Part shown: positions 15,020 to 23,905 of the stretch, piece after piece | Layout: every line of letters starts with the position of its first letter | Numbering within the stretch: the stretch's first letter is position 1 | Origin: DATACN01 sp038215095 | GTDB taxonomy: Bacteria; Actinomycetota; Thermoleophilia; Solirubrobacterales; Thermoleophilaceae | DNA: 42,406 nucleotides | Reading direction: 5' to 3' | Assembly (NCBI GenBank): GCA_038215095.1 | Contig: JBBQRG010000015.1 | Span: 1 to 42,406 of the forward strand | Notes under the pieces: model-generated | What the model saw: the letters and a program-made list of their open reading frames with translations, nothing else | The model's database searches: none | What the model was told of the DNA's origin: nothing | Translations under genes and position numbers: made by a program

Positions 15020-16783
15020 ATGCGTACGTTCTGGAGGCTGCTCGCGTTCCTACGCCCCTATCGCGGGGGCGTGATCGCCTCCTTCCTCCTGGCAGCCGCC
15101 GCGATGGCAACGGGCGTGCTGCTGCCCTACCTCATCGGGCGCACGATCGACGAGATCCGCCACGGCGGCGCCAGCCTGTGGCCGCTCGCCGGCGCGGTCG
15201 CCGGGGCGGGACTGCTGCGGCTGGCCTTCAGCGTGGTGCGCCGGCTCGTGGCCGGGCGCGTGTCGCTCGGCGTCGAGTACGACCTGCGCAACCGCATGTA
15301 CACGCACCTGCAGTCGCTGGAGCTCGGCTTCTTCGACGGCCAGCAGACCGGCCAGCTCATGTCGCGTTCCACGGTGGACCTGCAGGGCGTCCGCTTCTTC
15401 CTCGGCTACGGCCTGATCTTCATGGCCCAGTCGGCGATCACGATCCTGATCGCCGCGGGGGTGATGCTGGCGCTGAACGTTCCGCTCGCCCTGGTGGCGC
15501 TCGCGCCCATGCCGTTCGTCATCTACGTCGCGTTCCGCTACGGCCTCCGGAACCGGCCCGCCTCGCAGGAGGTCCAGCAGCGCATCGCCGAGCTCACCGC
15601 GGAGGCCGAGGAGAACGTCTCGGGCGTGCGCGTGGTCAAGGCGTTCGCGCAGGAACCGCGCCAGCTGCATCGCTTCGAGCACGTGGTTCGCAGGGTCTTC
15701 GACCAGTCGATGGTCTCCACCCGGCTGCAGGCCTTCTACAGCCCGTTCATCGGCTTCCTGCCCCAGATCGGGCTGGCGCTGATCCTGCTGGTGGGCGGCC
15801 GCCAGGCCATCGACGGCCACATCACCCTCGGCGAGTTCGTGGCCTTCTACGGCTACGTGCTGATGCTCACCGGGCCGATGCGGATCTTCGGCATCGCCCT
15901 GGGCATGGCTCAGCGCGCCGTCGCCTCCGGGGCCCGCGTGTTCCAGATCCTCGACCGCGAGCCGCGGCTCATCGCGCCGCCCGGCGCCCCCGACCTGCCC
16001 GAGGGCGGCGGCCGGGTCGAGCTGCGCGGCGTCAGCTTCGCCTACGAGGGCGGCGAGCCCGTTTTGCGCGACATCGACCTCGACGTCGAGGCCGGGCGCA
16101 CGGTGGCGCTGGTGGGCGGCACCGGCTCGGGCAAGACCAGCCTGGTGGCGCTGATCCCGCGCCTCTACGACGTCGACGAGGGCGCCGTGCTCGTGGACGG
16201 CGCGGACGTGCGCTCGGTGGACATCGGCTCGCTGCGGCGGGAGATCGCGATGGTCTCCGACGACGCGTTCCTGTTCTCCGCGACGCTGCGAGACAACATC
16301 GCCTACGCCCGGCCGGACGCGAGCGACGAGGAGGTGGCCGAGGCCACGCGCCGCGCAGGCCTCACCGAGGTCGTGGACGAGCTCCCCGACGGCTACGACA
16401 CGCTCGTCGGCGAGCGCGGGCACACGCTTTCCGGCGGCCAGCGCCAGCGCGTGGCGATCGCGCGCGCCCTGCTGGCCGCGCCGCGGATCCTGATCCTCGA
16501 TGACGCGACCTCCAGCGTGGACGCCACCACCGAGGGCCTGATCAAGGAGGCGCTGCGCGAGGTCATGGCCGGTCGCACCACCTTCGTGATCGCGCACCGG
16601 CTCTCCACGATCGCCCTGGCCGACGAGATCGTCGTGCTCGAGGAGGGCCGCGTCCTGGCCCGCGGCAGCCACGACGAGCTGCTCGAGCGCTCGCCGCTCT
16701 ACGCCGAGATCGCCGAGAAGGGCCTGCCCGACCAGGTCTTCCTGAACCGCAAGCCCGAGGAGCGCGAGGTGGCGGGCCTGTGA
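15020..16783 (+). CDS. ABC exporter half-transporter, degenerate-site subunit
   Basis: This 587-residue type IV exporter has a six-helix TM domain (residues 1 to about 320) and an ATPase domain. Walker A is GGTGSGKT (366-373), the signature is LSGGQRQR and the switch His is in VIAHRLST. Walker B reads LILDDATSSVD: the catalytic Glu is Asp at residue 495. Such a change marks the non-hydrolysing site of heterodimeric exporters like TM287/288 and BmrCD. Its partner follows with a 4-base GTGA overlap. Substrates of this group are lipids or drugs; none can be assigned here. Confidence 0.95.
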   Translation: MRTFWRLLAFLRPYRGGVIASFLLAAAAMATGVLLPYLIGRTIDEIRHGGASLWPLAGAVAGAGLLRLAFSVVRRLVAGRVSLGVEYDLRNRMYTHLQSLELGFFDGQQTGQLMSRSTVDLQGVRFFLGYGLIFMAQSAITILIAAGVMLALNVPLALVALAPMPFVIYVAFRYGLRNRPASQEVQQRIAELTAEAEENVSGVRVVKAFAQEPRQLHRFEHVVRRVFDQSMVSTRLQAFYSPFIGFLPQIGLALILLVGGRQAIDGHITLGEFVAFYGYVLMLTGPMRIFGIALGMAQRAVASGARVFQILDREPRLIAPPGAPDLPEGGGRVELRGVSFAYEGGEPVLRDIDLDVEAGRTVALVGGTGSGKTSLVALIPRLYDVDEGAVLVDGADVRSVDIGSLRREIAMVSDDAFLFSATLRDNIAYARPDASDEEVAEATRRAGLTEVVDELPDGYDTLVGERGHTLSGGQRQRVAIARALLAAPRILILDDATSSVDATTEGLIKEALREVMAGRTTFVIAHRLSTIALADEIVVLEEGRVLARGSHDELLERSPLYAEIAEKGLPDQVFLNRKPEEREVAGL

Positions 16784-18564
16784 GCGTGCGGCTGAAGAAC
16801 CTTTGGCGCCTGGTGCGCGGCGAGGACCAGCGGGCCCGCAAGGTCGGCAAGTTGCTGGTGCTGCTGCGCCCCTACCGCGGCCGTGTGATCCTGATGCTGA
16901 TCTCGCTGGTGGTGGCGACCGGCGCCGGGCTCGCGCCGCCGTATCTGGCGGGCCGCGCGATCGACGACGGCATCAAGGCACACAACGTCGGCTTCCTGAC
17001 GGTGATACTCGTCGTGTTCATCGCCGCGGCGGCGCTCAACTGGCTGGCCACCTACGCCGAGACCTTCCTGATCAACTGGGTGGGCCAGCGCGCCCTGCAG
17101 GACCTGCGCCTGCAGCTCTTCCGCCACCTCCAGAGCCTCTCGATCGGCTTCTACTCGCGCAACAAGGCGGGCGTGATCATCTCCCGCATCACGAACGACG
17201 TGCAGGCGCTCGACCAGCTCGTGACCGACGGCATCTCCACGCTGTTCGGCTCCACCCTCACGCTGATCGGCACCGCGGCGATCCTCGTGTTCATGGACGC
17301 GCAGCTGGCGCTCGTGACCTTCGCGGTGTTCCCCGTGCTGCTGCTCGGAAGCGTGGCGTTCCGCGTGGTCTCGGCCGACGCGTACCGGCTCACGCGCGAG
17401 AAGATCGCCTTCGTCACGGCCTACCTGCAGGAGACGCTCTCGGGCGTGCGCGTGGTGCGCGCGTTCGGCCAGGAGCGCCGGCACGAGGCGCAGTTCGCGC
17501 AGCTCAACGAGGAGAACCGCGCGGCGAACATGCGCACCGTCTACCTCAACGCCGCGTACTTCCCGGCGGTCGAGCTGCTCTCGGCCGTCGCCACCGCGGT
17601 GATCCTCATCTACGGCGGCAACCAGGTGCTGGACGGAAAGGTCACGCTCGGCGTGCTGGCCGCCTTCGTGTTCTACCTGCAGAGCTTCTTCGACCCGATC
17701 CAGCAGCTCTCGCAGCTCTACACGACCTACCAGGCCGGCATGGCCGCGCTCGACAAGATCTTCGGCCTGCTCGACGAGAAGCCGGACGTGGCCGACCGGC
17801 CCGGCGCCATCGACCTGCCGGTGCTGCGCGGCGAGATCCGCTTCGAGGACGTGACCTTCGGCTACGGCGACGACGCCCCCGCGCTGAGCCACGTCACGCT
17901 GGAGGTGCCGCCGGGGCAGACCGTCGCGCTGGTGGGCGCCACCGGCGCCGGCAAGTCCACGCTGGCGAAGCTCGTGGCGCGCTTCTACGACCCCACGGGC
18001 GGGCGCCTCTTGATGGACGGCCACGACCTGCGCGACGTGACCGAGCGCTCGCTGCGCACGCAGCTCGGCGTGGTGCCGCAGGAGAGCTACCTGTTCTCGG
18101 GCTCGATCCGCGACAACGTCGCCTTCGGCCGGCCGGACGCGACAGATGCCGAGGTCGAGGCCGCCGCACGCGCGGTCGGCGCCCACGACTTCATCGAGCG
18201 GCTGCCCGACGGGTACGCCACGCAGGTGGGCGAGCGCGGCGGCCACCTGTCGGCGGGCCAGCGCCAGCTGGTCGCGTTCGCTCGCGCCGCCGCGGCGGAC
18301 CCGCGCGTGCTGATCCTCGACGAGGCCACCTCGAACGTGGACGTCCACACCGAGGCCCAGATCGAGCACGGCCTCAGGCGCCTGCTGGCCGGGCGCACGG
18401 CGATCGTGATCGCCCACCGCCTCTCCACCATCCGCGGCGCGGGCCGCATCGTGGTGCTCGAGCACGGCCGCATCGCCGAGCAGGGCACGCACGACGAGCT
18501 GATCGAGGCCGACGGCGCCTACGCCGCGCTCTACCGCGACTGGGCCCGCCAGGCCGCGGCCTAG
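16780..18564 (+). CDS. ABC exporter half-transporter, catalytic subunit
   Basis: This 594-residue partner of the preceding gene has a six-helix TM domain and an ATPase domain with Walker A ATGAGKST, Walker B LILDEATSNVD (Glu 515 present) and switch His (VIAHRLST). Its signature is LSAGQ (490-494) in place of LSGGQ. In a heterodimer this altered signature pairs with the other subunit's Walker B Asp, so both changes fall in one composite site, leaving one fully active site. This is the expected design of asymmetric exporters. The GTG start overlaps the first subunit's stop. The 3' end is 3 bases from the convergent cupredoxin gene. Confidence 0.95.
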   Translation: MSVRLKNLWRLVRGEDQRARKVGKLLVLLRPYRGRVILMLISLVVATGAGLAPPYLAGRAIDDGIKAHNVGFLTVILVVFIAAAALNWLATYAETFLINWVGQRALQDLRLQLFRHLQSLSIGFYSRNKAGVIISRITNDVQALDQLVTDGISTLFGSTLTLIGTAAILVFMDAQLALVTFAVFPVLLLGSVAFRVVSADAYRLTREKIAFVTAYLQETLSGVRVVRAFGQERRHEAQFAQLNEENRAANMRTVYLNAAYFPAVELLSAVATAVILIYGGNQVLDGKVTLGVLAAFVFYLQSFFDPIQQLSQLYTTYQAGMAALDKIFGLLDEKPDVADRPGAIDLPVLRGEIRFEDVTFGYGDDAPALSHVTLEVPPGQTVALVGATGAGKSTLAKLVARFYDPTGGRLLMDGHDLRDVTERSLRTQLGVVPQESYLFSGSIRDNVAFGRPDATDAEVEAAARAVGAHDFIERLPDGYATQVGERGGHLSAGQRQLVAFARAAAADPRVLILDEATSNVDVHTEAQIEHGLRRLLAGRTAIVIAHRLSTIRGAGRIVVLEHGRIAEQGTHDELIEADGAYAALYRDWARQAAA

Positions 18565-18567
18565 GCG

Positions 18568-19044
18568 CTAGTAGCCACCGCCTCCGCCGGACGGCTTGCC
18601 GCCGCCGGAGTCGTCGGTCTTCGTGGCGCCAGAGCCGCCGCCCGCGACCTTGGTCGTGCCCTTCATGCCCATGGCCTTGTGGTTGCCGATCGGGCAGTAC
18701 CACTCGTAGCTGCCGGCCTTGGAGAGGTCGGCGTTCAGCGTGGCCGACTTGCCCGGCTGGATCGGCGCCGTCTTGACCTCGCCGTTCGGCCCCTTGACCT
18801 CGAGCGCGTGCGTGGTGCTGCCGTCGTTGGTCACCTGGATCTTGACCTTGCCGGCCTTGCCGACGCTCGGGTCGGCGGGGGTGAGCTTGAACTCGCTCTC
18901 GCTGATCTTGACGGTCTGGCCGCCACCCCCGCCGCTCGACGCGGCGGGCGCGGAGCCTCCTGACTTGCTCTTGTCAGAACCGCAGGCCCCGAGCAACAGG
19001 GCGGCGGCGACTACGAGGACACCCATCCAGCTAAATCGGCTCAT
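18568..19044 (-). CDS. Cupredoxin (plastocyanin-like) lipoprotein
   Basis: The 158-residue protein starts with a signal peptide and lipobox LLLGAC (Cys 21), a Gly/Ser-rich linker, then a plastocyanin-like domain of about 90 residues. Copper ligands are visible: His in TTHALEV, then YCPIGNHKAMGM with Cys, His and Met in the type 1 order. After the domain comes a Gly-rich tail ending GGGGGY. It should be a lipid-anchored, outward-facing copper electron carrier; its redox partner is not in the window. It is convergent with the ABC exporter. A TAGGA lies just before ATG 19044. Confidence 0.88.
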   Translation of the reverse strand: MSRFSWMGVLVVAAALLLGACGSDKSKSGGSAPAASSGGGGGQTVKISESEFKLTPADPSVGKAGKVKIQVTNDGSTTHALEVKGPNGEVKTAPIQPGKSATLNADLSKAGSYEWYCPIGNHKAMGMKGTTKVAGGGSGATKTDDSGGGKPSGGGGGY

Positions 19045-19105
19045 ATTCCTACAGACGCCCGCCGGGCGAAAAGCTTCCCGGCCCGGCTATCCTCACCGAG
19101 TTCCT

Positions 19106-19176
19106 TGCGGGGTCGTCTAACGGCAAGACGCCAGCCTCTGGAGCTGGTTATCGGGGTTCGAGTCCCTGCCCCGCAG
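19106..19176 (+). tRNA. tRNA-Gln (CTG)
   Basis: The 71-base cloverleaf has acceptor TGCGGGG/CCCCGCA, D arm GTC/GAC, anticodon stem CCAGC/GCTGG with loop CTCTGGA (anticodon CTG), T arm CGGGG-TTCGAGT-CCCTG and discriminator G. CCA is not encoded. TATCCT at 19088-19093 is a possible -10 box; no good -35 is seen. The 3' 29 bases are antisense to the tail of the remnant frame at 19148-19501. Confidence 0.95.
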
Positions 19177-19501
19177 CTACCGGCGCGGGCTCCCCGGCCC
19201 CGCCGCCGGCCCCCGCCGCCCGGGCGCGCGATGTGAAGAACGCCACCGCGAAGCCCAGGATCACCGCCATCCCGATCAGGACGCCCACGTCGTCGCCGGT
19301 CGGCTTGACGGCCATGTCGGCGACGACCAGGTAGAGCACCACGAGGTCGATCCGGCCGAGCGTCAAGAGCTCCGTGATCTTCGTTGCGGCACGTTCGGTC
19401 GTGCCCTCGCTCGTCAGCAGCGCGTCGATCTCTTCCGAGCGCGGCTTGATGACCGCCAGGCCGGTGGCGATCGTGGCGGCCACGCCCACCAGCCCGAGCA
19501 C
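19148..19501 (-). pseudogene. 5'-truncated DUF2269-like membrane protein remnant
   Basis: The 117-codon frame encodes VLGLVGVAATIATGLAVIKP, a Glu/Thr-rich loop and two more hydrophobic segments, ending FTSRARAAGAGG. The same frame continues upstream (GDLSFGQLWI) to the TGA of the flavoprotein gene without a start codon. FGQLWIVLGLVG lies mid-protein in DUF2269 membrane proteins as I know them, so the first two TM helices appear to be missing. At the other end the frame runs into the antisense of tRNA-Gln and ends GLEPR, a usual sign of a frame without its own stop. Both ends therefore look abnormal. A GTG at 19501 could still start a short protein. Confidence 0.55.
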
Positions 19502-19543
19502 GATCCAGAGCTGACCGAAGGAGAGGTCGCCGTCGCTAGAGGC

Positions 19544-20776
19544 TCATCCCAGGCCCTCCAGGTCGGTGGATTCGTCAGCGAGACCATTCCTATCCGGTTG
19601 TGCGGACTCCTTGATGAAGCGCTTCGCGTGGTCGAGGTCGTCGGAGCGGCCCACCGTCAGGGCGGATGTCACGCGGCCGCCGTCGAGGTAGAAGGCGGTG
19701 AAGTCGCCGTCCTCCAGCGAGCCGCGGATGACGGGCTCGCCGCTGCCGGGGCCCACGTACTCCATCGAGCTCCAGTCCGCGAGGTCGGAAAAGAAGTAGG
19801 GCACCACGTCGTGCTCGGTCTCGCGCCCCAACATGTTCAGGGCGGCGGTGCGGCCGTGGTTGAAGGCCACGTCCCAGTGCTCGACGCGGATCGGCCGGCC
19901 GTGAACGGGGCTGTCGTACTCGCAGATGTCGCCGGCGGCGTAGATGCCGGGCACGGAGGTCTCCAGGCGGGACGAGCACCTCACGCCGCCGGCCTCGCCA
20001 AGCCCGAGCCCCGCCTGCTTGGCCAGCATGACGTCCGGGGCCACCCCGGCGCCGATCACCACCAGGTCGCAGTCCAGCTCGAGGCCGCCTTTGGTGACGA
20101 CCCTGCTCACGCGCCCGTCCTGGCCCTCGAACCGCTCCAGCTCGTCGCCCCCGTGCAGCTCGATGCCGTGCTCCTCGAGCACGCGCTGGAAGTAGCCGCC
20201 CACCTCGGCGCCGAACTGGCGCTCGAAGGTCACGGCCTCGAGCATCACGATCGAGCACTTGACGCCGTGGGCGTAGGTCAGTGAGGCGGCCACCTCGCAG
20301 CCGATGTAGCTGCCGCCCACGATCACGGCGCGCTCCGCCTGCTCGGCCTCCTCGCGGATGGCGTCGGAGTTCGCCACCGCCCGCAGGTAGTGGATGCCGT
20401 CGAGGTCGCCCCCGTCCACGCGCAGCCGGTGCACGTTCGCGCCGGTCGCGAGCAGTGCCTTGTCGAAGGCCACGTCCTCCTTGTTGGAGAGCTTGGCCAC
20501 GCGCTCGCCGGCGTCGAGCCTCATCACGCTCGTGCGCGTGAGTAGCTCGACATCGTTCTCCTCCCACCACTCATCGGGGCGAAAGAGGGCGTCCTCGAAG
20601 CTCTCGCCGCCCTGCAGGTAGCCCTTCGAGAGCGGCGGCCGGTTGTAGGGAGCGTGGGGCTCGCGGCCCACCAGCAGGATCGAGCCGTCGGCGCCCTCGT
20701 CGCGCAGCCAGCGCGCGCAATTGGCGGCCGCCAGGCCGCCCCCGATCAGCAGGTGGTCGACGGAGCGCTCGGCCAA
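19544..20776 (-). CDS. FAD/NAD(P)-dependent ferredoxin-reductase-like oxidoreductase
   Basis: This 410-residue flavoprotein has an N-terminal FAD site (LLIGGGLAAANCARWLR), the Pro-rich strand YNRPPLSKGYL, the NAD(P) site VIVGGSYIGCEVAASL and the second FAD motif IYAAGDICEY. This is the arrangement of rhodocoxin/putidaredoxin reductases and related monodehydroascorbate-type enzymes, which pass electrons from NAD(P)H to ferredoxins. The length is normal. No ferredoxin or P450 gene is nearby, so the partner is unknown. The TTG start at 20776 follows the trkA stop by 7 bases, suggesting it is the last gene of the ion-transport operon. Its stop lies in the same frame as the DUF2269-like remnant downstream. 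Confidence 0.92.
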   Translation of the reverse strand: MAERSVDHLLIGGGLAAANCARWLRDEGADGSILLVGREPHAPYNRPPLSKGYLQGGESFEDALFRPDEWWEENDVELLTRTSVMRLDAGERVAKLSNKEDVAFDKALLATGANVHRLRVDGGDLDGIHYLRAVANSDAIREEAEQAERAVIVGGSYIGCEVAASLTYAHGVKCSIVMLEAVTFERQFGAEVGGYFQRVLEEHGIELHGGDELERFEGQDGRVSRVVTKGGLELDCDLVVIGAGVAPDVMLAKQAGLGLGEAGGVRCSSRLETSVPGIYAAGDICEYDSPVHGRPIRVEHWDVAFNHGRTAALNMLGRETEHDVVPYFFSDLADWSSMEYVGPGSGEPVIRGSLEDGDFTAFYLDGGRVTSALTVGRSDDLDHAKRFIKESAQPDRNGLADESTDLEGLG

Positions 20777-20783
20777 GCCTGAC

Positions 20784-21458
20784 TCAGGCGGCTTCCGGGG
20801 CCCGTGCCGTGAAGCGCTCGGTCACGCTCGCCTCGATGTTCACGTCGAGCACCAACAGCACCTCGTCGCCCGACTGGACCACCGAATCGCCGGCCGGCAC
20901 GAAGCCCGCGCCGTCGCGAAGGATCGAAATCACCAGCGAGCCGTCCGGCAGCCCGAGCTCGCGGACCGCCTTGCCCGCGGCCTCCGAGCCGTTCGCGACC
21001 TCGAGCTCGATGATCTCGAGCCGCTCGGTGGGCAGGTCGAGCAGGTGCACGAGGCCGTACTGGGGCACCTCGTGCTCGATCAGCCGCAGGATCAGGTCGG
21101 TGGCCGACACCGCCGGCTTGATGCCCAGCAGCTCGAAGTGCTCCAGGTTGCGAGGGTTGTTGCAGCGCGCCACGATCCGGTCGATCCCGTACTTCTCGCG
21201 GGCCACCTGGGAGATCAGGATGTTGTCCTCGTCGTCACCGGTCACGGCGATCACGAGGTCGGCCCGCTCGATGCCGGCGCGCTCCAGCACCCACAGCTCC
21301 GAGCCGTCGCCGTACTGGACGCTGTGCTCGAGCTCCTCCTCGACGGTGTTGTAGCGGTGCTGGTCGGACTCGATCACGGTGACCTCGTGTCCCTTGCTGA
21401 GTAGCTCACGGGCGAGGTTCCAGCCCACCTTGCCGGCGCCGACGATCAGGACGTACAT
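20784..21458 (-). CDS. TrkA-family potassium regulatory protein (RCK N + C domains)
   Basis: The 224-residue cytosolic protein has a Rossmann RCK-N domain (MYVLIVGAGKVGWNLAREL, IESDQHR, AVTGDDEDNILISQVA) that binds NAD(H) or nucleotides, and a TrkA-C domain from about residue 135. It should gate a potassium transporter. It is the partner of the shorter gene 3 bases upstream. From memory, adjacent trkA-like genes ceoB and ceoC in Mycobacterium tuberculosis lie next to an APC-type permease (Rv2690c), the arrangement seen here. No TrkH/KtrB membrane subunit is in the window. Confidence 0.93.
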   Translation of the reverse strand: MYVLIVGAGKVGWNLARELLSKGHEVTVIESDQHRYNTVEEELEHSVQYGDGSELWVLERAGIERADLVIAVTGDDEDNILISQVAREKYGIDRIVARCNNPRNLEHFELLGIKPAVSATDLILRLIEHEVPQYGLVHLLDLPTERLEIIELEVANGSEAAGKAVRELGLPDGSLVISILRDGAGFVPAGDSVVQSGDEVLLVLDVNIEASVTERFTARAPEAA

Positions 21459-21461
21459 GGG

Positions 21462-21908
21462 TTAGCCGGACACCCCTTCGAAGCGGATGTGGCCGCGCAC
21501 GGCGGCCTCCAGCAACTCGATCGCGGTCTGGGTGGGACAGACGGTCTGGAGGCCCTGCTCGGCGTACCAGCGCGCCCGGGCGGGGTCGAGCACGCGCACC
21601 ACGACGCGGTCGACGTCGAAGCGGCGCTTGGCGATCTGCGCGATCACGAGGTTGGTGTTATCCCCGTCCGTGGACGCCACAAACGCGTCCGCCTGCTCGA
21701 TGCCGGCCTCGCGCAGTGCGTCGATCTCGAGCGCGGTGCCCACCGTGAAGCGGCCGCCGAGGTCTTCCCAGCTCTGGGTCTGGCCCCGGTTGAGCAGGGC
21801 GATGGCCTCGGGGTCCTCGTCGAGGACGGACACCTCGTGGCCCTCGGCCAGCATTGACTTGGCGATCGCCGACCCGACTCGGCCCGACCCGACGATGAGC
21901 ACGAACAT
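21462..21908 (-). CDS. TrkA-N (RCK-N only) protein, partner of the following TrkA
   Basis: The 148-residue protein is a single RCK-N Rossmann domain: MFVLIVGSGRVGSAIAKSMLAEGHEVSVLDEDPEA, then a dinucleotide pocket and STDGDNTNLVIAQIA. It stops after RGHIRFEGVSG. It lacks the C-terminal TrkA-C ligand domain of its neighbour and of typical 220-residue homologues. It probably forms hetero-octamers or dimers with the product of the downstream gene, 3 bases away. ATG 21908 is 32 bases from the upstream permease stop. Confidence 0.9.
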   Translation of the reverse strand: MFVLIVGSGRVGSAIAKSMLAEGHEVSVLDEDPEAIALLNRGQTQSWEDLGGRFTVGTALEIDALREAGIEQADAFVASTDGDNTNLVIAQIAKRRFDVDRVVVRVLDPARARWYAEQGLQTVCPTQTAIELLEAAVRGHIRFEGVSG

Positions 21909-21940
21909 ACCGGGCTCACAATAGGCGATAGACGAGCCGT

Positions 21941-23905
21941 TTAGGGCCTGACGCCTTCCCTGATCGCGGCCCCGTCAGCGGGCGCCGCGGTGAGGATCAC
22001 CTTGCAGGGGGCCTTCTCGACCACGTAACGCGTGGTCTCGCCCACGAAGCGGTCGCGGGCGCGCCCCCGGCCGCCCAGCGCGGCGCCGCCCTTGATCCGG
22101 CTCGGCTCCTCCGCGGCCAGCACGATCGCCTCGACCCCGCGGCGGCGCGCCTCGGACACGATCGCCTGGCCGGCGCTGCGCCCTCGCACCATCGCCGTGG
22201 CCACCTCCACGCCGTCGTACTCCTCCCCCACGTCCTTGGCCCGGCCGAGCACGCGCTTGGCCAGGTCCACGCGGTCGTCCGGCACTCGCGCGTCGATCGG
22301 CAGCGACATCGGGATCTCGAACACGTAGAGCGCCTCGAGCACGGCGCCGCCCTCGCCCTCGTCGGCGTGATCGGCTGCCAGGCGCCCCGCGGTCCCGACG
22401 ATGTCGTCGTCGATCTGGTCGCCGAACACCGGCACCAGGATGCTGCCGTACTCGGCCTCGGCCGGCCGCTCGCGCAGCACCTCCTCGGGGATCGTGAAGC
22501 GGCGGGTGAGCTCCTTGCCCTGGGTCCGCCGGTAGACGACGTACAGGGTGATCCCGCCGAGCATCCAGACGCCGCCCGCCACGCGCGCGCCCTGGTGCAG
22601 GATCACCACGGTGGTCCAACCGACCCCCGAGAGCAGCGCTCCGAGCAGCGAAGGCAGCGGCACGCTGCCGCGGCCGACGGGGATCGACAGCGGCACGCGG
22701 AAGGCGCGCGGGCGGTCGGGCTCGCGGAAGCGGAGCACGATCACCGAGAGGTGGGCGATAGTGAAGGCCAGCATCGCGCCGAAGGCGAACAGCCCGGCCA
22801 GGAAGTCAATGTCGGCCGGAATCACGAGGCCGAAGGCGATGACCGCCGCCAGCCAGATCGCCACGTAGGGCGTGGAGCGCTCCTCGTGCAGCCGGCCCAC
22901 GAGGCTCGGCACCTGCCGGTTCGTCGCGAGCGAGTAGGCCAGCCGCGCCACGCCGAGCATCTGGCCGTTCGCCGCCTGCACCAGCACCGCGGCCGCGACG
23001 CCGCCCACGGCGTAGCGAAACAGCTCGGAGCCGGAGTGGAACGCCCACACGACGCCCAGCACCGGCGCCTCCTCGAAGCGGTCGCCGAGGGCGGTGGAGG
23101 CGCCGTGCACCGGCACCGCCATCAGCGCCAGCAGCGACATGCCCACCAGCAGCACGAACACCGCTCCCGCCCCGATCAGCGATACGCGCCGCAGTCCGCG
23201 GCGGCCCACGCGCAGGTCGCCCGCCAGGCCCGAAGCGGCCTCGATGCCCGTGGACGCCATCGTCGCCACCACGGTCGCGAACAGCAGGTCCTGCCAGCGT
23301 GGCGCGGTGCCCAGGTCGATCGAGTCGAACACCGCGCCGAGGTTGAACAGCGTGGCGAAGCCGACCACCATGATCACCGCCGACAGCACCAGGTTGAGCA
23401 GCGACAGGCGCAGCACTCCCTTCAGCCGCGCGGCGGCGACGCCGCGGATGTTCATCCACACCACGCCCGCCAGCACGGCAGCCGCGATCAGCAGCTCCAC
23501 GATCCCGTCGTTGGCGCCGCCCCAAAACGCCGACAGGTAGTGGGGCACCGACAGCGCGACGAACGCCATCACGATCAGGTAGTCGAGGATGATCGCCCAG
23601 CCGGCGATGAAGCTCCAGAGCTCGTCGAACGCGTAGCGGGCGAACACGGACGCGCCCCCGCGCTCGGGGTGCAGCGAGCTGCCCTCGAGATAGGACATCG
23701 TGGTCAGGCAGAAGAAGAGGCCCGCGGAAAGGAACACGAATGGCGTCATGCCGAGCGCCCTGCCGGCCACGACGCCGAGGACCACGTAGACGGACGAGCC
23801 GACGGCGCTCAGCGCGATCGCGAACAGGGCCGGCTCGCCGAGCCCCCGCGCGATGCGCGACTCCGCCGCCCCCGACCCGCGCCTCAGCTGGAAGCGGGTG
23901 CTCAC
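21941..23905 (-). CDS. APC-superfamily permease with C-terminal universal stress (UspA) domain
   Basis: The 654-residue protein has 12 hydrophobic segments (LFAIALSAVGSSVYVVLGVVAGRALGM is the first TM and reentrant region, residues about 28-55), then from about residue 490 a UspA-like domain (YGSILVPVFGDQI, VEATAMVRGRSAGQAIVSEA, a Gly-rich loop, VEKAPCKVILTAAP). Length and layout match Rv2690c-like actinobacterial permeases that sit beside the ceoB/ceoC trkA pair. APC transporters with USP-like tails include the potassium importer KimA, so potassium is a candidate substrate, with amino acids the default. GTG 23905 overlaps the small membrane gene by 4 bases. The Usp tail suggests nucleotide or stress control. 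Confidence 0.9.
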   Translation of the reverse strand: MSTRFQLRRGSGAAESRIARGLGEPALFAIALSAVGSSVYVVLGVVAGRALGMTPFVFLSAGLFFCLTTMSYLEGSSLHPERGGASVFARYAFDELWSFIAGWAIILDYLIVMAFVALSVPHYLSAFWGGANDGIVELLIAAAVLAGVVWMNIRGVAAARLKGVLRLSLLNLVLSAVIMVVGFATLFNLGAVFDSIDLGTAPRWQDLLFATVVATMASTGIEAASGLAGDLRVGRRGLRRVSLIGAGAVFVLLVGMSLLALMAVPVHGASTALGDRFEEAPVLGVVWAFHSGSELFRYAVGGVAAAVLVQAANGQMLGVARLAYSLATNRQVPSLVGRLHEERSTPYVAIWLAAVIAFGLVIPADIDFLAGLFAFGAMLAFTIAHLSVIVLRFREPDRPRAFRVPLSIPVGRGSVPLPSLLGALLSGVGWTTVVILHQGARVAGGVWMLGGITLYVVYRRTQGKELTRRFTIPEEVLRERPAEAEYGSILVPVFGDQIDDDIVGTAGRLAADHADEGEGGAVLEALYVFEIPMSLPIDARVPDDRVDLAKRVLGRAKDVGEEYDGVEVATAMVRGRSAGQAIVSEARRRGVEAIVLAAEEPSRIKGGAALGGRGRARDRFVGETTRYVVEKAPCKVILTAAPADGAAIREGVRP

